Below are positions 18,825 through 32,107 of a stretch of 64,000 bases of DNA, piece after piece. Location: NCBI RefSeq assembly GCF_011008935.1, contig NZ_JAAIVJ010000001.1:496001-560000 (forward strand). The letters run 5' to 3'. The stretch comes from Tabrizicola oligotrophica. Lineage in GTDB: Bacteria > Pseudomonadota > Alphaproteobacteria > Rhodobacterales > Rhodobacteraceae. Position 1 is the first letter of the stretch, and the number at the start of each line of letters is the position of its first letter. Below the pieces are notes generated by a model. The model made no database searches. It was given only the letters and a program-made list of their open reading frames with translations, and had not been told where the DNA came from. The translations under genes were made by a program, and so were the position numbers.

Positions 18825-21101
18825 CTATTCTCCCTTGGTCGTAGTCGCAGGCAGGGGCGCCGGCGGGGTTTGGGCCAGAAAGGCGCGCAGCGCGTCGGCC
18901 TCGACCGGCTTCATCATGAAGCCCACCCCGGCGGCGCCGGCGGCCTGTCGCAGCCCCTCGCCCCGGTCGGCCGAGATCAGCCGGGCCGGCAGGCCGGGCG
19001 CGCGGGCCTGCAGGTGGCAAAGCAGATCCAGCCCTGTCATCGCCTCGCCCAGACCGTGATCGGCAATCACCGCGTCGGGCAGGATGCCGAGATCGTCAAG
19101 CAGCGCCAGCGCCTCTTCGCCGCTGGCCGCCTCGATCACCGCGACCCCCCACTTTTCCAAAAGCAGCACCATGGCGCGGCGCAGTTCGGCGTCGTTTTCG
19201 ACCAGCAGCACGATGCGCCCCTCGACCGGGCCGACGGCGGAGCTGCCTTGCGACAGCGGTTCCGGGGCAAGCCCCGCGTCGGCCAGCGGCACCTGCAGCA
19301 TGAACACCGTGCCATGGCCGGGGCGCGACGACAGGCCCAGCGGATGCCCCAAGAGCGCCGATGCGCGGTCGACGATGGCAAGTCCCAGCCCCAACCCCTC
19401 CGAAGCCGAGGCCCGCGCCGCAACCCTGTGGAACTCCTTGAAGATGTTGTCCTGCTCCTCCTCGGGAATGCCGGGGCCGGTGTCCCAGACCTCCAGCCGC
19501 AGCATCCGGCCGCGCGGTCGGGCGGCGACCAGAATCCGGCCCCGTTCGGTATAACGCACCGCATTGCCGATCAGGTTTTGCAGGATGCGGCGCAGGTATC
19601 CAGGGTCGGAAAGCACCACCGCCTCGCAGGGACGGAAGGTCAGGCGCAGCCCCTTGGCGGCGGCCATCGGGGCGAATTCCTCCGCCAGTTGCCCCAAAAG
19701 CCGGCCCATGCGCACCGGCGCCACAGTGACGGCGGCCTTGCCGGATTCAAGGCGGGAGATATCGAGAAGCGCTGCAAGGATGCCCTCGACCGACACCAGC
19801 GCATTCTGCGCCTTGGCCAGCGCCTCGGCCACCGGCGCGGGCACTCCGGTTTCCGGCACCGACGAGAGAAACAGCTTGGCCGCCGACAAGGGCTGCAGCA
19901 GATCGTGGCTTGCCGCCGCCACAAAGCGCGAGCGGCTCGCATTGGCGCGTTCGGCCTGCGCCAGCGCGTCCTCAAGATCCAGCGTGCGTTCGACCACGCG
20001 GGCCTCCAGCGTCTCTTTGGCGCGCGCCATGTCCTCGACCGCCCGGCGCTCGGCGGTGACATCGGTGAAGGAAAACAGAAAGCCCTTGTCCGGCTTGGTC
20101 TGGTCCGACTTGTTCTGGTCCGGCTTGGTCTGGTCCGGCATCTCCTGCGCGAACACGTCCAGGATCAGCCCCGGATCGCGGCGCAGCTCGAAACTCAGCG
20201 GCGAGCGGCCCTTGCGGCCATCGACCCAGGTCGCAAGCCGGTCCGCCGTCATCGCCTCGCCAAAGCGGAACTGCCGGGCGAGATCGTCGAACAGCGTGTC
20301 GAACTCGGCCCCGACCCGCATCCGCACCATGGGCAGCGCCAGCAGCACCCCCAGCCGGGTGTTCCAGCCCACCAGCCGCCGCCCGGCGTCGAAGATCGCC
20401 ACCCCCTGATTTATATGGTCAAGCGTGGCCCGCACCAGCCGCTCCTGATCGTCCAGAAGCCGGCCCCGCTCTTGCCGCTCCAGCCGGATCAGGTCGGTCA
20501 CGTCGGTCTGCAACACCACCGTGCCGCCATCCGCCGTGCGGTGTTCGCTGACCTGCACCCAATGGTCCCGGCGCATCCGCACATTGACGATCACATGCTG
20601 GTCCATGTGCCGGCGCAGCCGCTGCACCGCCCAGTTCCCCGGCGTCTCGCCCTCGGGCAGATCGAGATCGGCGGAGCGGCTGACCAGATCGACATAGGCG
20701 GCAAAGCTCAGGCCCGGGGCCAGATGCGGGCGCACGTCCGCCAGATGCACGCAGAACCGGCTGTTCGACATCACCAGCACATCGTCGGGGCCGAATAGCG
20801 CAAAACCCTCCTGCACGGTTTCGATCGCATCGGCGAGGTTCTGGCGCGCGCGTTCGGTTTCGCGGTTAGCGTCTTCCAGCGCGGCGTTCGAGGCGTTCAG
20901 CAGGTCCAGCGCGCGTTCCAGCTCGCGCGTGCGCTCGCGCACCTGATCTTCCAGCATGGCGGCGCGCTGAAACTGGGCATAGGCCGCGCCGCCGTCATCG
21001 GTGATCTGCTCCACCCGGCGCATCAGCACCCGCGAGATCGCCAGAAGCTTCTCGATCTGGCGGGCGGGCGGATCGGCGGGGTTGAGGATGGTGTCGGTCA
21101 T
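18825..21101 (-). CDS. Soluble hybrid sensor histidine kinase with two PAS domains and a receiver
   Basis: The 758-residue protein has no membrane segments. Order: N-terminal coiled coil (about 45-90), PAS (about 92-205), second PAS (about 220-345), coiled coil, HisKA with His399 in SHDLLQPLSAAKLFL, an HATPase domain with Asn513 and the DTGPGIP loop (540-546), and a C-terminal receiver with Asp681. The SHDLLQPL box marks the NahK/ErcS'-type kinases. Its ATG overlaps the FIST gene stop (ATGA), so the FIST protein, this kinase and the LuxR regulator are probably one pathway. A 15-bp DNA repeat encodes a DQTKP-type linker at residues 323-338. Confidence 0.9.
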   Translation of the reverse strand: MTDTILNPADPPARQIEKLLAISRVLMRRVEQITDDGGAAYAQFQRAAMLEDQVRERTRELERALDLLNASNAALEDANRETERARQNLADAIETVQEGFALFGPDDVLVMSNSRFCVHLADVRPHLAPGLSFAAYVDLVSRSADLDLPEGETPGNWAVQRLRRHMDQHVIVNVRMRRDHWVQVSEHRTADGGTVVLQTDVTDLIRLERQERGRLLDDQERLVRATLDHINQGVAIFDAGRRLVGWNTRLGVLLALPMVRMRVGAEFDTLFDDLARQFRFGEAMTADRLATWVDGRKGRSPLSFELRRDPGLILDVFAQEMPDQTKPDQNKSDQTKPDKGFLFSFTDVTAERRAVEDMARAKETLEARVVERTLDLEDALAQAERANASRSRFVAAASHDLLQPLSAAKLFLSSVPETGVPAPVAEALAKAQNALVSVEGILAALLDISRLESGKAAVTVAPVRMGRLLGQLAEEFAPMAAAKGLRLTFRPCEAVVLSDPGYLRRILQNLIGNAVRYTERGRILVAARPRGRMLRLEVWDTGPGIPEEEQDNIFKEFHRVAARASASEGLGLGLAIVDRASALLGHPLGLSSRPGHGTVFMLQVPLADAGLAPEPLSQGSSAVGPVEGRIVLLVENDAELRRAMVLLLEKWGVAVIEAASGEEALALLDDLGILPDAVIADHGLGEAMTGLDLLCHLQARAPGLPARLISADRGEGLRQAAGAAGVGFMMKPVEADALRAFLAQTPPAPLPATTTKGE
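20086..20140. repeat. 15-bp tandem repeat inside the kinase gene
   Basis: About three and a half units of TGGTCCGGCTTGGTC occur with a few substitutions. They encode DQTKP-DQNKS-DQTKP in the second PAS domain, just before its last strand. Such repeats can change in number by slippage without shifting the frame. Confidence 0.8.
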
Positions 21102-22243
21102 GGGCTGTCCGGCGGATAGATCGCCACCCCGGTCATGGTCTGGTTGACATGCATCGAATTGACCTGCTCGCCATAGGTGGAAAAACCGACGACCCCATGC
21201 GCGCGCAGCAGCGCCGACAACTCGCCCGTCTTCTGTTTTTCCAGCGCCTCGAGCCGCCGCAGGATGCAGTCGCAGGCCAGAATCGCCGGGGCCGGCCCCT
21301 GCCCTTGCAGCGCCGCCAGCGCGTCGGCCAGATGCGCCGCCATGTCCTGCGGCTCGGCCAAGGTCAGCACCACGCCCTCGTCAATAGCCGAAAAGAACAC
21401 CAGATCGCCATTGGCATCGACCTGCTGGATGGCGCGGACATGGTGGGTGCCGCCGATGCGCACCACGACCGGATGGGCGGCAAAGGTGAAGGTGGTCAGC
21501 TGGCCGGGGTCCTTGCCCAGAATGCGGGCATATTCCCGCGCCGCCGGCTCGGCATTGATCCCGCGCACGATGCGCCGCGCCGGATCGGCCTCGGTCACCA
21601 CCATGCGGGCCTCGGTCGGGCGCAGGTGGTCAAGGCTGAACACCCGGACCCGCGCCGCCGTGCGCACCAGCGTCACGACGGCGGCGTTTTGCAGGATCTC
21701 GCCCCGATGCAGGATGAAGGTCGCCTGAAACCGCGTGCCATCGCCCGCTGAACCGCCAAAAAGCGGCACTGGCCCAAGACCGCGGGCAAGGGCCGAAGTC
21801 AGTTCATCCTCGCGCACCGACAGCCCGTCGACCATCAGGAAGGCGAACTCGCCCTCCCAGCCGGGCCGGGCGCGGGCCAGGGCCTGCCGGTCGCGGATGA
21901 GCTGGCCGATCAGGGCCTGCGCCTCGATCCGGCCAAGGTCGGGAATCAGCATCGGCGCCGCCGCGAACAGGCGCGACGGCAGCGCCACGGCGACGATCTC
22001 GCCCTCGGCATAGCCCGCGCCGGTGATCTCGCCCGCCGTGGTGCAGCCGATGACCGGGGTGGCCCCGAAGGCCGCGGGCAGGCTGTGGGCAAGGCCCGCA
22101 AGATCGGCCTCGGGCGAGACGAAGAGAAAGACGCAGGCAAACGGCCCCGGTCCAAGCCTGCGCGCCAGGGCCGCCGCCGCATTCGGGCTGCGGGCCGCCA
22201 CCGATGCGCGCGGCATCAGATCAAGACTGCCGATTTCCTCCAC
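21098..22243 (-). CDS. FIST domain sensory protein
   Basis: The 381-residue protein is built of FIST_N (about 30-215, including the CTTAGEI segment) and FIST_C (about 225-365, ending HVNQTMTGVAIYP). FIST domains are proposed small-ligand sensors (amino acids among the suggestions) that act with signalling proteins. The start is GTG at 22243 with GGGAGGG upstream. It lies 22 bp after the LuxR regulator gene and overlaps the kinase gene by 4 bp. It likely senses the signal and passes it to the soluble kinase; the ligand is unknown. Confidence 0.85.
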   Translation of the reverse strand: MEEIGSLDLMPRASVAARSPNAAAALARRLGPGPFACVFLFVSPEADLAGLAHSLPAAFGATPVIGCTTAGEITGAGYAEGEIVAVALPSRLFAAAPMLIPDLGRIEAQALIGQLIRDRQALARARPGWEGEFAFLMVDGLSVREDELTSALARGLGPVPLFGGSAGDGTRFQATFILHRGEILQNAAVVTLVRTAARVRVFSLDHLRPTEARMVVTEADPARRIVRGINAEPAAREYARILGKDPGQLTTFTFAAHPVVVRIGGTHHVRAIQQVDANGDLVFFSAIDEGVVLTLAEPQDMAAHLADALAALQGQGPAPAILACDCILRRLEALEKQKTGELSALLRAHGVVGFSTYGEQVNSMHVNQTMTGVAIYPPDSP

Positions 22244-22265
22244 TCAAGGCCCTCCCAAGCCCGGA

Positions 22266-22937
22266 TCAACCCTCCGGCACCATGGCCGAGAACCGCGCCT
22301 CCTTGGCCATCAGCACCGCCTGCGTCCGGCTCAGAACCCCAAGCTTGCGCATGATCGCCGTGACATGCGCCTTCACCGTGGTTTCGGCAATCGCCAGTTC
22401 AAAGGCAATCTGCTTGTTCAGCTTGCCCTCGCAGATCAGTTGCAGGATGCGCGCCTGCTGGCGGGTGAGCAAGCCCAGCCGGGCAATCGCCTCTTCGCTG
22501 GCGCTGGCCTCGCCCTCGGCCTGCATGCCGTCGGGCAGGTAGGCGCGGCCCTCGCGCACCGCCTCCAGCGCCGCGCGATAGGTGTCGCGGTGGGCGTGTT
22601 TCGGCACGAAGCCCGCCGCCCCCGCCCGCAGTGCCGCCCGCACGATGCGCGGATCGGCCATGGACGACACCACCAGCACCGGCACCTCCGGCACCGCCAG
22701 CCGCAGCCGCACCAGCCCGTCCAGCCCGTCGACATCGGGCAAGTTCAGGTCCAGCACCACCAGATCGGGCCTGACCCCGGCATCCAGCCGCCGCGTCGCC
22801 TCCTCCAGCGACCCCGCAGTCTCCACCGTCTGCAACCCGGCAAGCACCTTCAGCGTCATGGCAAGGGCGTCGCAAAACAGCGGGTGATCGTCCACGATCA
22901 TCGCGCGCATCAGGGTTCGGCTCTGGACATCCGGCAT
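22266..22937 (-). CDS. LuxR-family (NarL-type) response regulator
   Basis: The 223-residue protein has a receiver domain (about 10-125) with Asp63 as the phosphorylation site (VVLDLNLP) and the acidic pair DD near residue 16. A LuxR helix-turn-helix follows (about 150-215: LTRQQARILQLICEGKLNKQIAFELAIAETTVKAHV, split across the two helices). It is first in the operon with the FIST protein and the hybrid kinase, so it is probably the output regulator. A second in-frame ATG at 22910 is an alternative start. Confidence 0.93.
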   Translation of the reverse strand: MPDVQSRTLMRAMIVDDHPLFCDALAMTLKVLAGLQTVETAGSLEEATRRLDAGVRPDLVVLDLNLPDVDGLDGLVRLRLAVPEVPVLVVSSMADPRIVRAALRAGAAGFVPKHAHRDTYRAALEAVREGRAYLPDGMQAEGEASASEEAIARLGLLTRQQARILQLICEGKLNKQIAFELAIAETTVKAHVTAIMRKLGVLSRTQAVLMAKEARFSAMVPEG

Positions 22938-23087
22938 CGGCAGACCTCGCTTGCTGCGCCAAGGCTAGCACCAAAGGCCAAGGCCAATCCATCCCGGCGA
23001 AAGTCGCATTCCGCCGATGCCGCACCCCGCCCCTTTCGCAAGCCCGCCCGGCCCGCTATCACCGGGAAAAACTCAGGAGCCTTGCCC

Positions 23088-23546
23088 ATGCTGTCCCGTC
23101 GCGCCGCGCTGATCCTGCCCTTCGTGCTTGCCGCCTGCGGCGGGCGCAGGTCCGACTCGGCCCCAAGCCGCAGCGCCATGGCCCCCGGTGCAACTCCGGA
23201 AATGCGGGCGCTGGTGCGCAAATGGGCCGGCATCCACCAGATCCCCGAAAGCCTGCTGCACCGCCAGATCCAGCGCGAAAGCGGCTACAACCCGGCGGCC
23301 CGCAATGGCCCCTATTACGGGCTGTTGCAGATCCTGCCGCAAACCGCGCGCACCATGGGCTATGACGGCGCCCCCGAGGGGCTCTTGGATGCCGAAACCA
23401 ACCTGCGCTACGCCGGGAAATACCTGCGCGGCGCGTGGCTGGTGTCGGGCGGCAGCGAGGACAAGGCGATGATGTGGTATGCCAAGGGCTATTACTACGA
23501 GGCCAAGCGCAAGGGGCTCTTGCGGGAAACCGGCCTGAAGGCCTGA
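23088..23546 (+). CDS. Lytic transglycosylase lipoprotein (SLT fold)
   Basis: The 152-residue protein has a lipobox signal peptide (LPFVLAACGG, Cys18 lipidated), then a compact SLT domain. The catalytic glutamate is in QRESGYNPAARNG, with the GLLQILPQTARTMG and NLRYAGKYLRG blocks after it. It should cleave murein glycan strands from the outer or inner membrane face. The ATG is preceded by AGGAGC. It faces the glycogen operon end-to-end with only 4 bp between stop codons and no terminator hairpin visible between them. Confidence 0.88.
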   Translation: MLSRRAALILPFVLAACGGRRSDSAPSRSAMAPGATPEMRALVRKWAGIHQIPESLLHRQIQRESGYNPAARNGPYYGLLQILPQTARTMGYDGAPEGLLDAETNLRYAGKYLRGAWLVSGGSEDKAMMWYAKGYYYEAKRKGLLRETGLKA

Positions 23547-23550
23547 GCCG

Positions 23551-27160
<3,610 letters not shown>

Positions 27161-27161
<1 letters not shown>

Positions 27162-28582
27162 CACCCGGCCATCCCGGCGTAAAGCCCGGCATAGGCGGCG
27201 GCCGAGCCCTGCCAGCCGACCGGCTGGCGCATCGCGGCCTTTTGCACGGATGTCCAGACCTTTGCGTCGCGGTAGAGCGCCCCCAGCCGCGCCAGAGCCT
27301 GCGCAAGGGCCAGCGCGTCGACCGGCTGGAACACCACCCCCGTCGCCGCGCCCGAGGCCAGCGCGGCGGGCGAGACGTTGATGACCGTATCGGCCAGCCC
27401 GCCCACGCTGGAGACCACCGGAACAGTGCCGAAGCGCAGGCCATACATCTGGGTCAGACCGCAAGGCTCGAACCGCGAGGGCACCAGCACCGCGTCGCCC
27501 CCGGCAAACATCCGGTGGCTCAGCGCCTCGTCATAGCCGATGCGCACCGCGACCCGCCCCGGATGGGCCACAGCCAGCCCGCGCATGGCCGCCTCAAGCC
27601 CCGCATCGCCCGACCCCAGCACCACCAGCCCGCCGCCGGCCGCGACAAAGCCGGGAATGGCGGCGGGCAACAGGTCGATCCCCTTCTGGTCGGTCAGCCG
27701 GCTGACCAGAATCGCCAAGGGCCCCGGCACCTCCAGCCCGAACTCGGCGCAAAGCGCCGCCCGGTTCAGGGCCTTGCCCTTCAACTTGCCCACCGAATAG
27801 GGATGCGCCGCCGCCTCGGGCGACCAGAGCGCCTCGTCCACGCCGTTGAGAATGCCCGACACCACCCCGGCACGCGCCGCGATCACGCCTTGCAGGCCCA
27901 TGCCGAACTCGGGCCGCATCAGCTCGGCGGCATAGTTGGGCGAGACGGTGGTGATGCGGTCCGCCGTCACGAGGCCGGCCTTGAGCGTCGAGAGATTGCC
28001 GTAATATTCCAGCGCCCCGGGGTGGAACTCGGCAGCGGGCAGGCGAAGATCGGTCAGGGCACTGGCCGGCGCCCAGCCCTGAAAGGCGATGTTGTGGATG
28101 GTCAACACTGACGTTACCCCGCCCGCGCCGTGATAGCGCAGATAGGCCGGCGCCAGCCCCGCCTGCCAGTCATGGGCGTGCAGCACATCGGGTTTCCAGC
28201 CCGCCACCCCCTCCCGCGCCATGCGGGCCGCGACCCAGCTCAGCGCGGCAAAGCGCTGGACATTGTCGGCCCAGTCGCCGCCATGCCCGGCATAGGGCCC
28301 GCCATCGCGGTCGAACAGGTGGGCTGCATCCAGCAGATAGACCGACAGGCCGTCGAGCTGGCCATGAAACACCCGGCCCGTGCCACCCCACAACTCCGGC
28401 TCCTCCAGAACCGGCGTCATGGCTTTCAGCCGCCCGCGCAGGGACTTGTAGGCCGGCAGCAGCACCCGCATCTCCCAGCCCTGCCCGGTCAGCGCCGCCG
28501 GCAGCGCGCCCACCACATCGGCGAGGCCGCCGGTTTTCACCAGCGGCACGCATTCCGAGGCAACTGACAGAACCCGGCCCAT
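27161..28582 (-). CDS. glgA: Glycogen synthase (ADP-glucose, GT5)
   Basis: The 473-residue GT-B enzyme adds glucose from ADP-glucose to glycogen. The ADP-glucose-binding KTGGLADVVGALP is at residues 16-28, HAHDWQAG marks the N-terminal domain, and the C-terminal catalytic part has ILVSRLTDQKG and RFEPCGLTQMYGLRFGTVPVV. It is translationally coupled to glgX downstream and follows glgC by 48 bp. Confidence 0.96.
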
Positions 28583-28630
28583 CGCGGCCCTCCCTTCCTG
28601 ACGCCCGATCCGGGCAGCGGCTGCGGGCGT

Positions 28631-29899
28631 CTAGTGCGCCCGCTCCCACGCATCCAGCATGTCGCGGGTGATCAGCACAACCCCGCCTTCGCTGCGGCGG
28701 AACCATTTGGCATCTTCCTCGGGGTCTTGGCCCACCACCAGCCCCTCGGGGATAACCACCCCGCGGTCGATGACGCATTTCGTCAGCTCGGCCTTGCGGT
28801 TGACCACCACCTGCGGCAGCGCCACCACATGATCCAGCGTCGAGAAGGAATGCGTCCGGCAGCCGGTGAACAAAAGCGAGTTGCGCACTTCCGAGCCCGA
28901 GACGATGCAATCGCCCGACACCAGCGACGACACCGCCGAACCGCGCCGCCCGTCCTCGTCATGGATGAACTTCGCCGGCGGCACGATCTCGGCATAGGTC
29001 CAGATCGGCCAGCTGTTGTCGTATAGATCCAGCTTCGGCACGAAATCCGTCAGGTCGATGTTGGCCTGCCAGAAGGCGTCGATGGTGCCGACATCGCGCC
29101 AATAGGGTTCGTCCTCCAGACCGCTCGTCACGCAGCTGTCGGCGAAGCGGTGCGCCACCGCCTTGCCGCCCTTCACGATGGCCGGGATCAGATCATTGCC
29201 GAAATCATGGCTGGAGGATTCATCCGCCATGTCGCGCAACAGAAGGTCGCGCAGGAAGGCCCAGTCGAAGACATAGATCCCCATCGAGGCAAGGCTGTTG
29301 GCCGGATCGCCGGGAATCGACGGTGGATCCTTCGGCTTTTCAAGAAACGAGGTGATGCGCATCTGCGCGTCCACCGCCATCACGCCAAAGGCCGAAGCCT
29401 CGGCCTTGGGAACCGTCAGACAGCCGATGGTCACATCGGCCCCCGTTTCGACATGCTGAGCCAGCATGATTTCGTAATCCATCTTGTAGATGTGGTCGCC
29501 GGCCAGGATGATGACGTATTTGACGTTGTAGCTGTCAACGATATCAATGTTTTGCGCCACCGCGTCCGCCGTGCCGAGATACCATTTCGTCTCATCCACG
29601 CGCTGCGAGGCGGGCAGGATGTCAAGGTATTCGTTGCGTTCCGCCCGGAAAAAGCCCCAGCCACGCTGCATGTGGCGGATCAGGCTATGCGCCTTGTATT
29701 GCGTCGCAATCGCCATCTTGCGGATGCCCGAGTTCAGCGCGTTCGACAGGGCAAAGTCGATGATCCTTGTCTTGCCGCCGAAATAGACGGCCGGTTTCGC
29801 CCGCCGGTCAGTCAGCTCCTTCAGGCGCGAGCCGCGTCCGCCGGCCAGCACGAAGGCCATGGCCTGACTGGACAATCTCTGGTTCGGTCTGGCTTTCAT
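28631..29899 (-). CDS. glgC: Glucose-1-phosphate adenylyltransferase
   Basis: The 422-residue enzyme makes ADP-glucose from ATP and glucose-1-phosphate, the committed step of glycogen synthesis. The nucleotide loop is [26 protein letters not shown] (from residue 17, given here as its parts AGGRGSRL and RAKPAV); GWYLGTAD-type and [10 protein letters not shown] blocks follow, and the left-handed beta-helix regulatory domain ends the protein. The ATG at 29899 overlaps the glgB stop (ATGA) and has GGGGGAGAAACC upstream. Such enzymes are normally controlled allosterically by glycolytic intermediates. Confidence 0.96.
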   Translation of the reverse strand: MKARPNQRLSSQAMAFVLAGGRGSRLKELTDRRAKPAVYFGGKTRIIDFALSNALNSGIRKMAIATQYKAHSLIRHMQRGWGFFRAERNEYLDILPASQRVDETKWYLGTADAVAQNIDIVDSYNVKYVIILAGDHIYKMDYEIMLAQHVETGADVTIGCLTVPKAEASAFGVMAVDAQMRITSFLEKPKDPPSIPGDPANSLASMGIYVFDWAFLRDLLLRDMADESSSHDFGNDLIPAIVKGGKAVAHRFADSCVTSGLEDEPYWRDVGTIDAFWQANIDLTDFVPKLDLYDNSWPIWTYAEIVPPAKFIHDEDGRRGSAVSSLVSGDCIVSGSEVRNSLLFTGCRTHSFSTLDHVVALPQVVVNRKAELTKCVIDRGVVIPEGLVVGQDPEEDAKWFRRSEGGVVLITRDMLDAWERAH

Positions 29900-32100
29900 C
29901 TGGTTTCTCCCCCAATGACCCCTTTGGACGGCCCGTCCCCTGCCGCCTTGAAAAATACGGCTGACAAGGGCGGCAAGGTGACCAGCGCCGATTGCGCCTG
30001 TCCCTGCCAGCCCAGCGGCTCTGCCGTAACGCCGCCCATGTTGCCCCGGTCCTGCCCGCCATAGCTGGCGGCATCGCTGTTCAGCACCTCGTCCCAGCGT
30101 CCCGGCGCCGGCAGGCCGATGCGCTGGCGCCGCTCCACCGGCGTCATGTTCACCGCGACCACCACCGGCGCATCGCCCGGATTGCCAAAGCGCGCCCAGG
30201 CAAAGGTGCTGTGGCTGGCGTCGTCGACCTCGAGCCAGCAAAAGCCCTCGGGGCTGGCATCTTTCGCATGCAGTGCCGGCGTGGCGGCGTAAAGCCGGTT
30301 CAGATCGCGCACCCAGGCCTGTATGCCTCGGTGCTGCGGATGGTCCAGAAGTTGCCAGTCCAGCCCCGCGTCATGGTTCCATTCGCGCCCCTGCGCGAAC
30401 TCGCCACCCATGAACAGCAGCTTCTTGCCCGGATGGCCCCACATGAAGCCGAAATAGGCCCGGAGGTTGGCGAATTTCTCGTCGCCCTCGCCCGGCATCT
30501 TGCCCAGAAGGCTGCCCTTGCCATGCACCACCTCGTCATGGCTCAAGGGCAGCACGAAGTTTTCCGACCAGGCGTAAGCCAGCCCGAAGGTCATCTGGTT
30601 GTGATGGTGGCGGCGGTGGATCGGGTCTTTCGACATGTAGGACAGGGTGTCGTTCATCCAGCCCATGTTCCACTTGAACCCGAACCCAAGGCCGCCCTCA
30701 TGCACCGGCTTCGACACGCCCGGAAAGGCGGTGCTTTCCTCGGCCAGCGTCACGATGCCCTTGTGCCCGCCGTAAGCCGCGATGTTCATGGCGCGCAGAA
30801 GCTCCATCGCCTCGTAATTCTCGCGCCCGCCGTCCTTGTTCGGCACCCATTGGCCGGATTGCCGGGAATAGTCGCGGTAGAGCATGCTTGCCACGGCATC
30901 CACCCGCAGCCCGTCGATGTGAAACTCCTCCAGCCAATACAAGGCGTTGGCGACAAGGAAGTTCTTCACCTCCACCCGGCCATAGTTGTAGATCAGGGTG
31001 TTCCAGTCCTGATGGAAGCCCTCTTTCGGGTCGGCATGTTCATAAAGCGCGGTGCCGTCAAAGCGGGCAAGGCCATGGGCATCGGTCGGGAAATGCCCCG
31101 GCACCCAGTCGAGAATCACGCCAAGCCCCTTGGCATGGGCCGCATCGACCAGCGCGCGAAACTCCTCGGGCGTGCCATGGCGGATGGTAGGCGCAAACAG
31201 CCCCACCGGCTGATAGCCCCAGGAGCCGTCGAACGGATATTCGCTGATCGGCAGGAGTTCGAGATGGGTGAAGCCCATGTCGGCGGCATAGGCGACCAGA
31301 TCTTCGGCCAGTTCGGTATAGGAAAGCCGCCGGCCATCCTTGCGCTTCCAGCTTCCCAGATGCACCTCGTAGATCGACATCGGCGCGGCGACGTTCTGCG
31401 CCACCTCGCGGCGTGTCATCCAGCCGGCGTCGGTCCAGGTGCCCGCGCCCAAGGCCCGGACCACCGAGGCATTCTGCGGCGGATGCTCGCTGCCAAAGCC
31501 CACCGGGTCGGCCTTCAGCCTGAGTTCGCCATCGGCGCCCTTGAGTTCGTATTTGTAGGCCAGCCCCTCGCCGACGCCGGGGATAAAGGTCTCCCAGACC
31601 CCGGTCGCGCCGCGCTTGCGCATCGGATGACGGCGGCCATCCCAAAGGTTGAAGCTGCCCACGACCGACACCCGGCCGGCATTCGGCGCCCAGACCGCAA
31701 AGCGGGTGCCCTGCACCCCCTCATGCGTGCAGGGATGCGCCCCGAGCGCGGCCCAGAGCCGGTTGTGCGTGCCCTCGGCCAGAAGGTATTCGTCGATCTC
31801 GCCCAGCACCGGGCCAAAGCGGAAAGCGTCGTCAAACTCCCAGACCGTGCCGCCCGCCTCGGCGCGCAGCCGGTAGGCCACCCGCCCCGGCAAGGGCGCG
31901 CTGAACAGCCCCTCGGCCCCGGCAACCGGGCTTGCCTCGACCTCGGCCCCGGCCAGCACCCAGACCCGGTCGGCCCCCGGCACCAGCGCCGTCACCCCCC
32001 AGCCACCCCGGTCATGCAGCCCCAGATGGGCAAAGGGATCGCCATGCCGCCCTTCGACAAGGGCACGCGCCGTATCACGGTCGGGCGGCTGATGGGTCAT
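29896..32100 (-). CDS. glgB: 1,4-alpha-glucan branching enzyme
   Basis: The 734-residue GH13_9 enzyme introduces alpha-1,6 branches. It has two N-terminal carbohydrate-binding modules (the second, CBM48-like, around [19 protein letters not shown]) and a barrel with the catalytic Asp in [17 protein letters not shown] and Glu in [12 protein letters not shown], then the [15 protein letters not shown] block. It lies 7 bp after glgP and overlaps glgC by 4 bp. Confidence 0.96.
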   Translation of the reverse strand: MTHQPPDRDTARALVEGRHGDPFAHLGLHDRGGWGVTALVPGADRVWVLAGAEVEASPVAGAEGLFSAPLPGRVAYRLRAEAGGTVWEFDDAFRFGPVLGEIDEYLLAEGTHNRLWAALGAHPCTHEGVQGTRFAVWAPNAGRVSVVGSFNLWDGRRHPMRKRGATGVWETFIPGVGEGLAYKYELKGADGELRLKADPVGFGSEHPPQNASVVRALGAGTWTDAGWMTRREVAQNVAAPMSIYEVHLGSWKRKDGRRLSYTELAEDLVAYAADMGFTHLELLPISEYPFDGSWGYQPVGLFAPTIRHGTPEEFRALVDAAHAKGLGVILDWVPGHFPTDAHGLARFDGTALYEHADPKEGFHQDWNTLIYNYGRVEVKNFLVANALYWLEEFHIDGLRVDAVASMLYRDYSRQSGQWVPNKDGGRENYEAMELLRAMNIAAYGGHKGIVTLAEESTAFPGVSKPVHEGGLGFGFKWNMGWMNDTLSYMSKDPIHRRHHHNQMTFGLAYAWSENFVLPLSHDEVVHGKGSLLGKMPGEGDEKFANLRAYFGFMWGHPGKKLLFMGGEFAQGREWNHDAGLDWQLLDHPQHRGIQAWVRDLNRLYAATPALHAKDASPEGFCWLEVDDASHSTFAWARFGNPGDAPVVVAVNMTPVERRQRIGLPAPGRWDEVLNSDAASYGGQDRGNMGGVTAEPLGWQGQAQSALVTLPPLSAVFFKAAGDGPSKGVIGGETR

Positions 32101-32107
32101 GGCTGCC

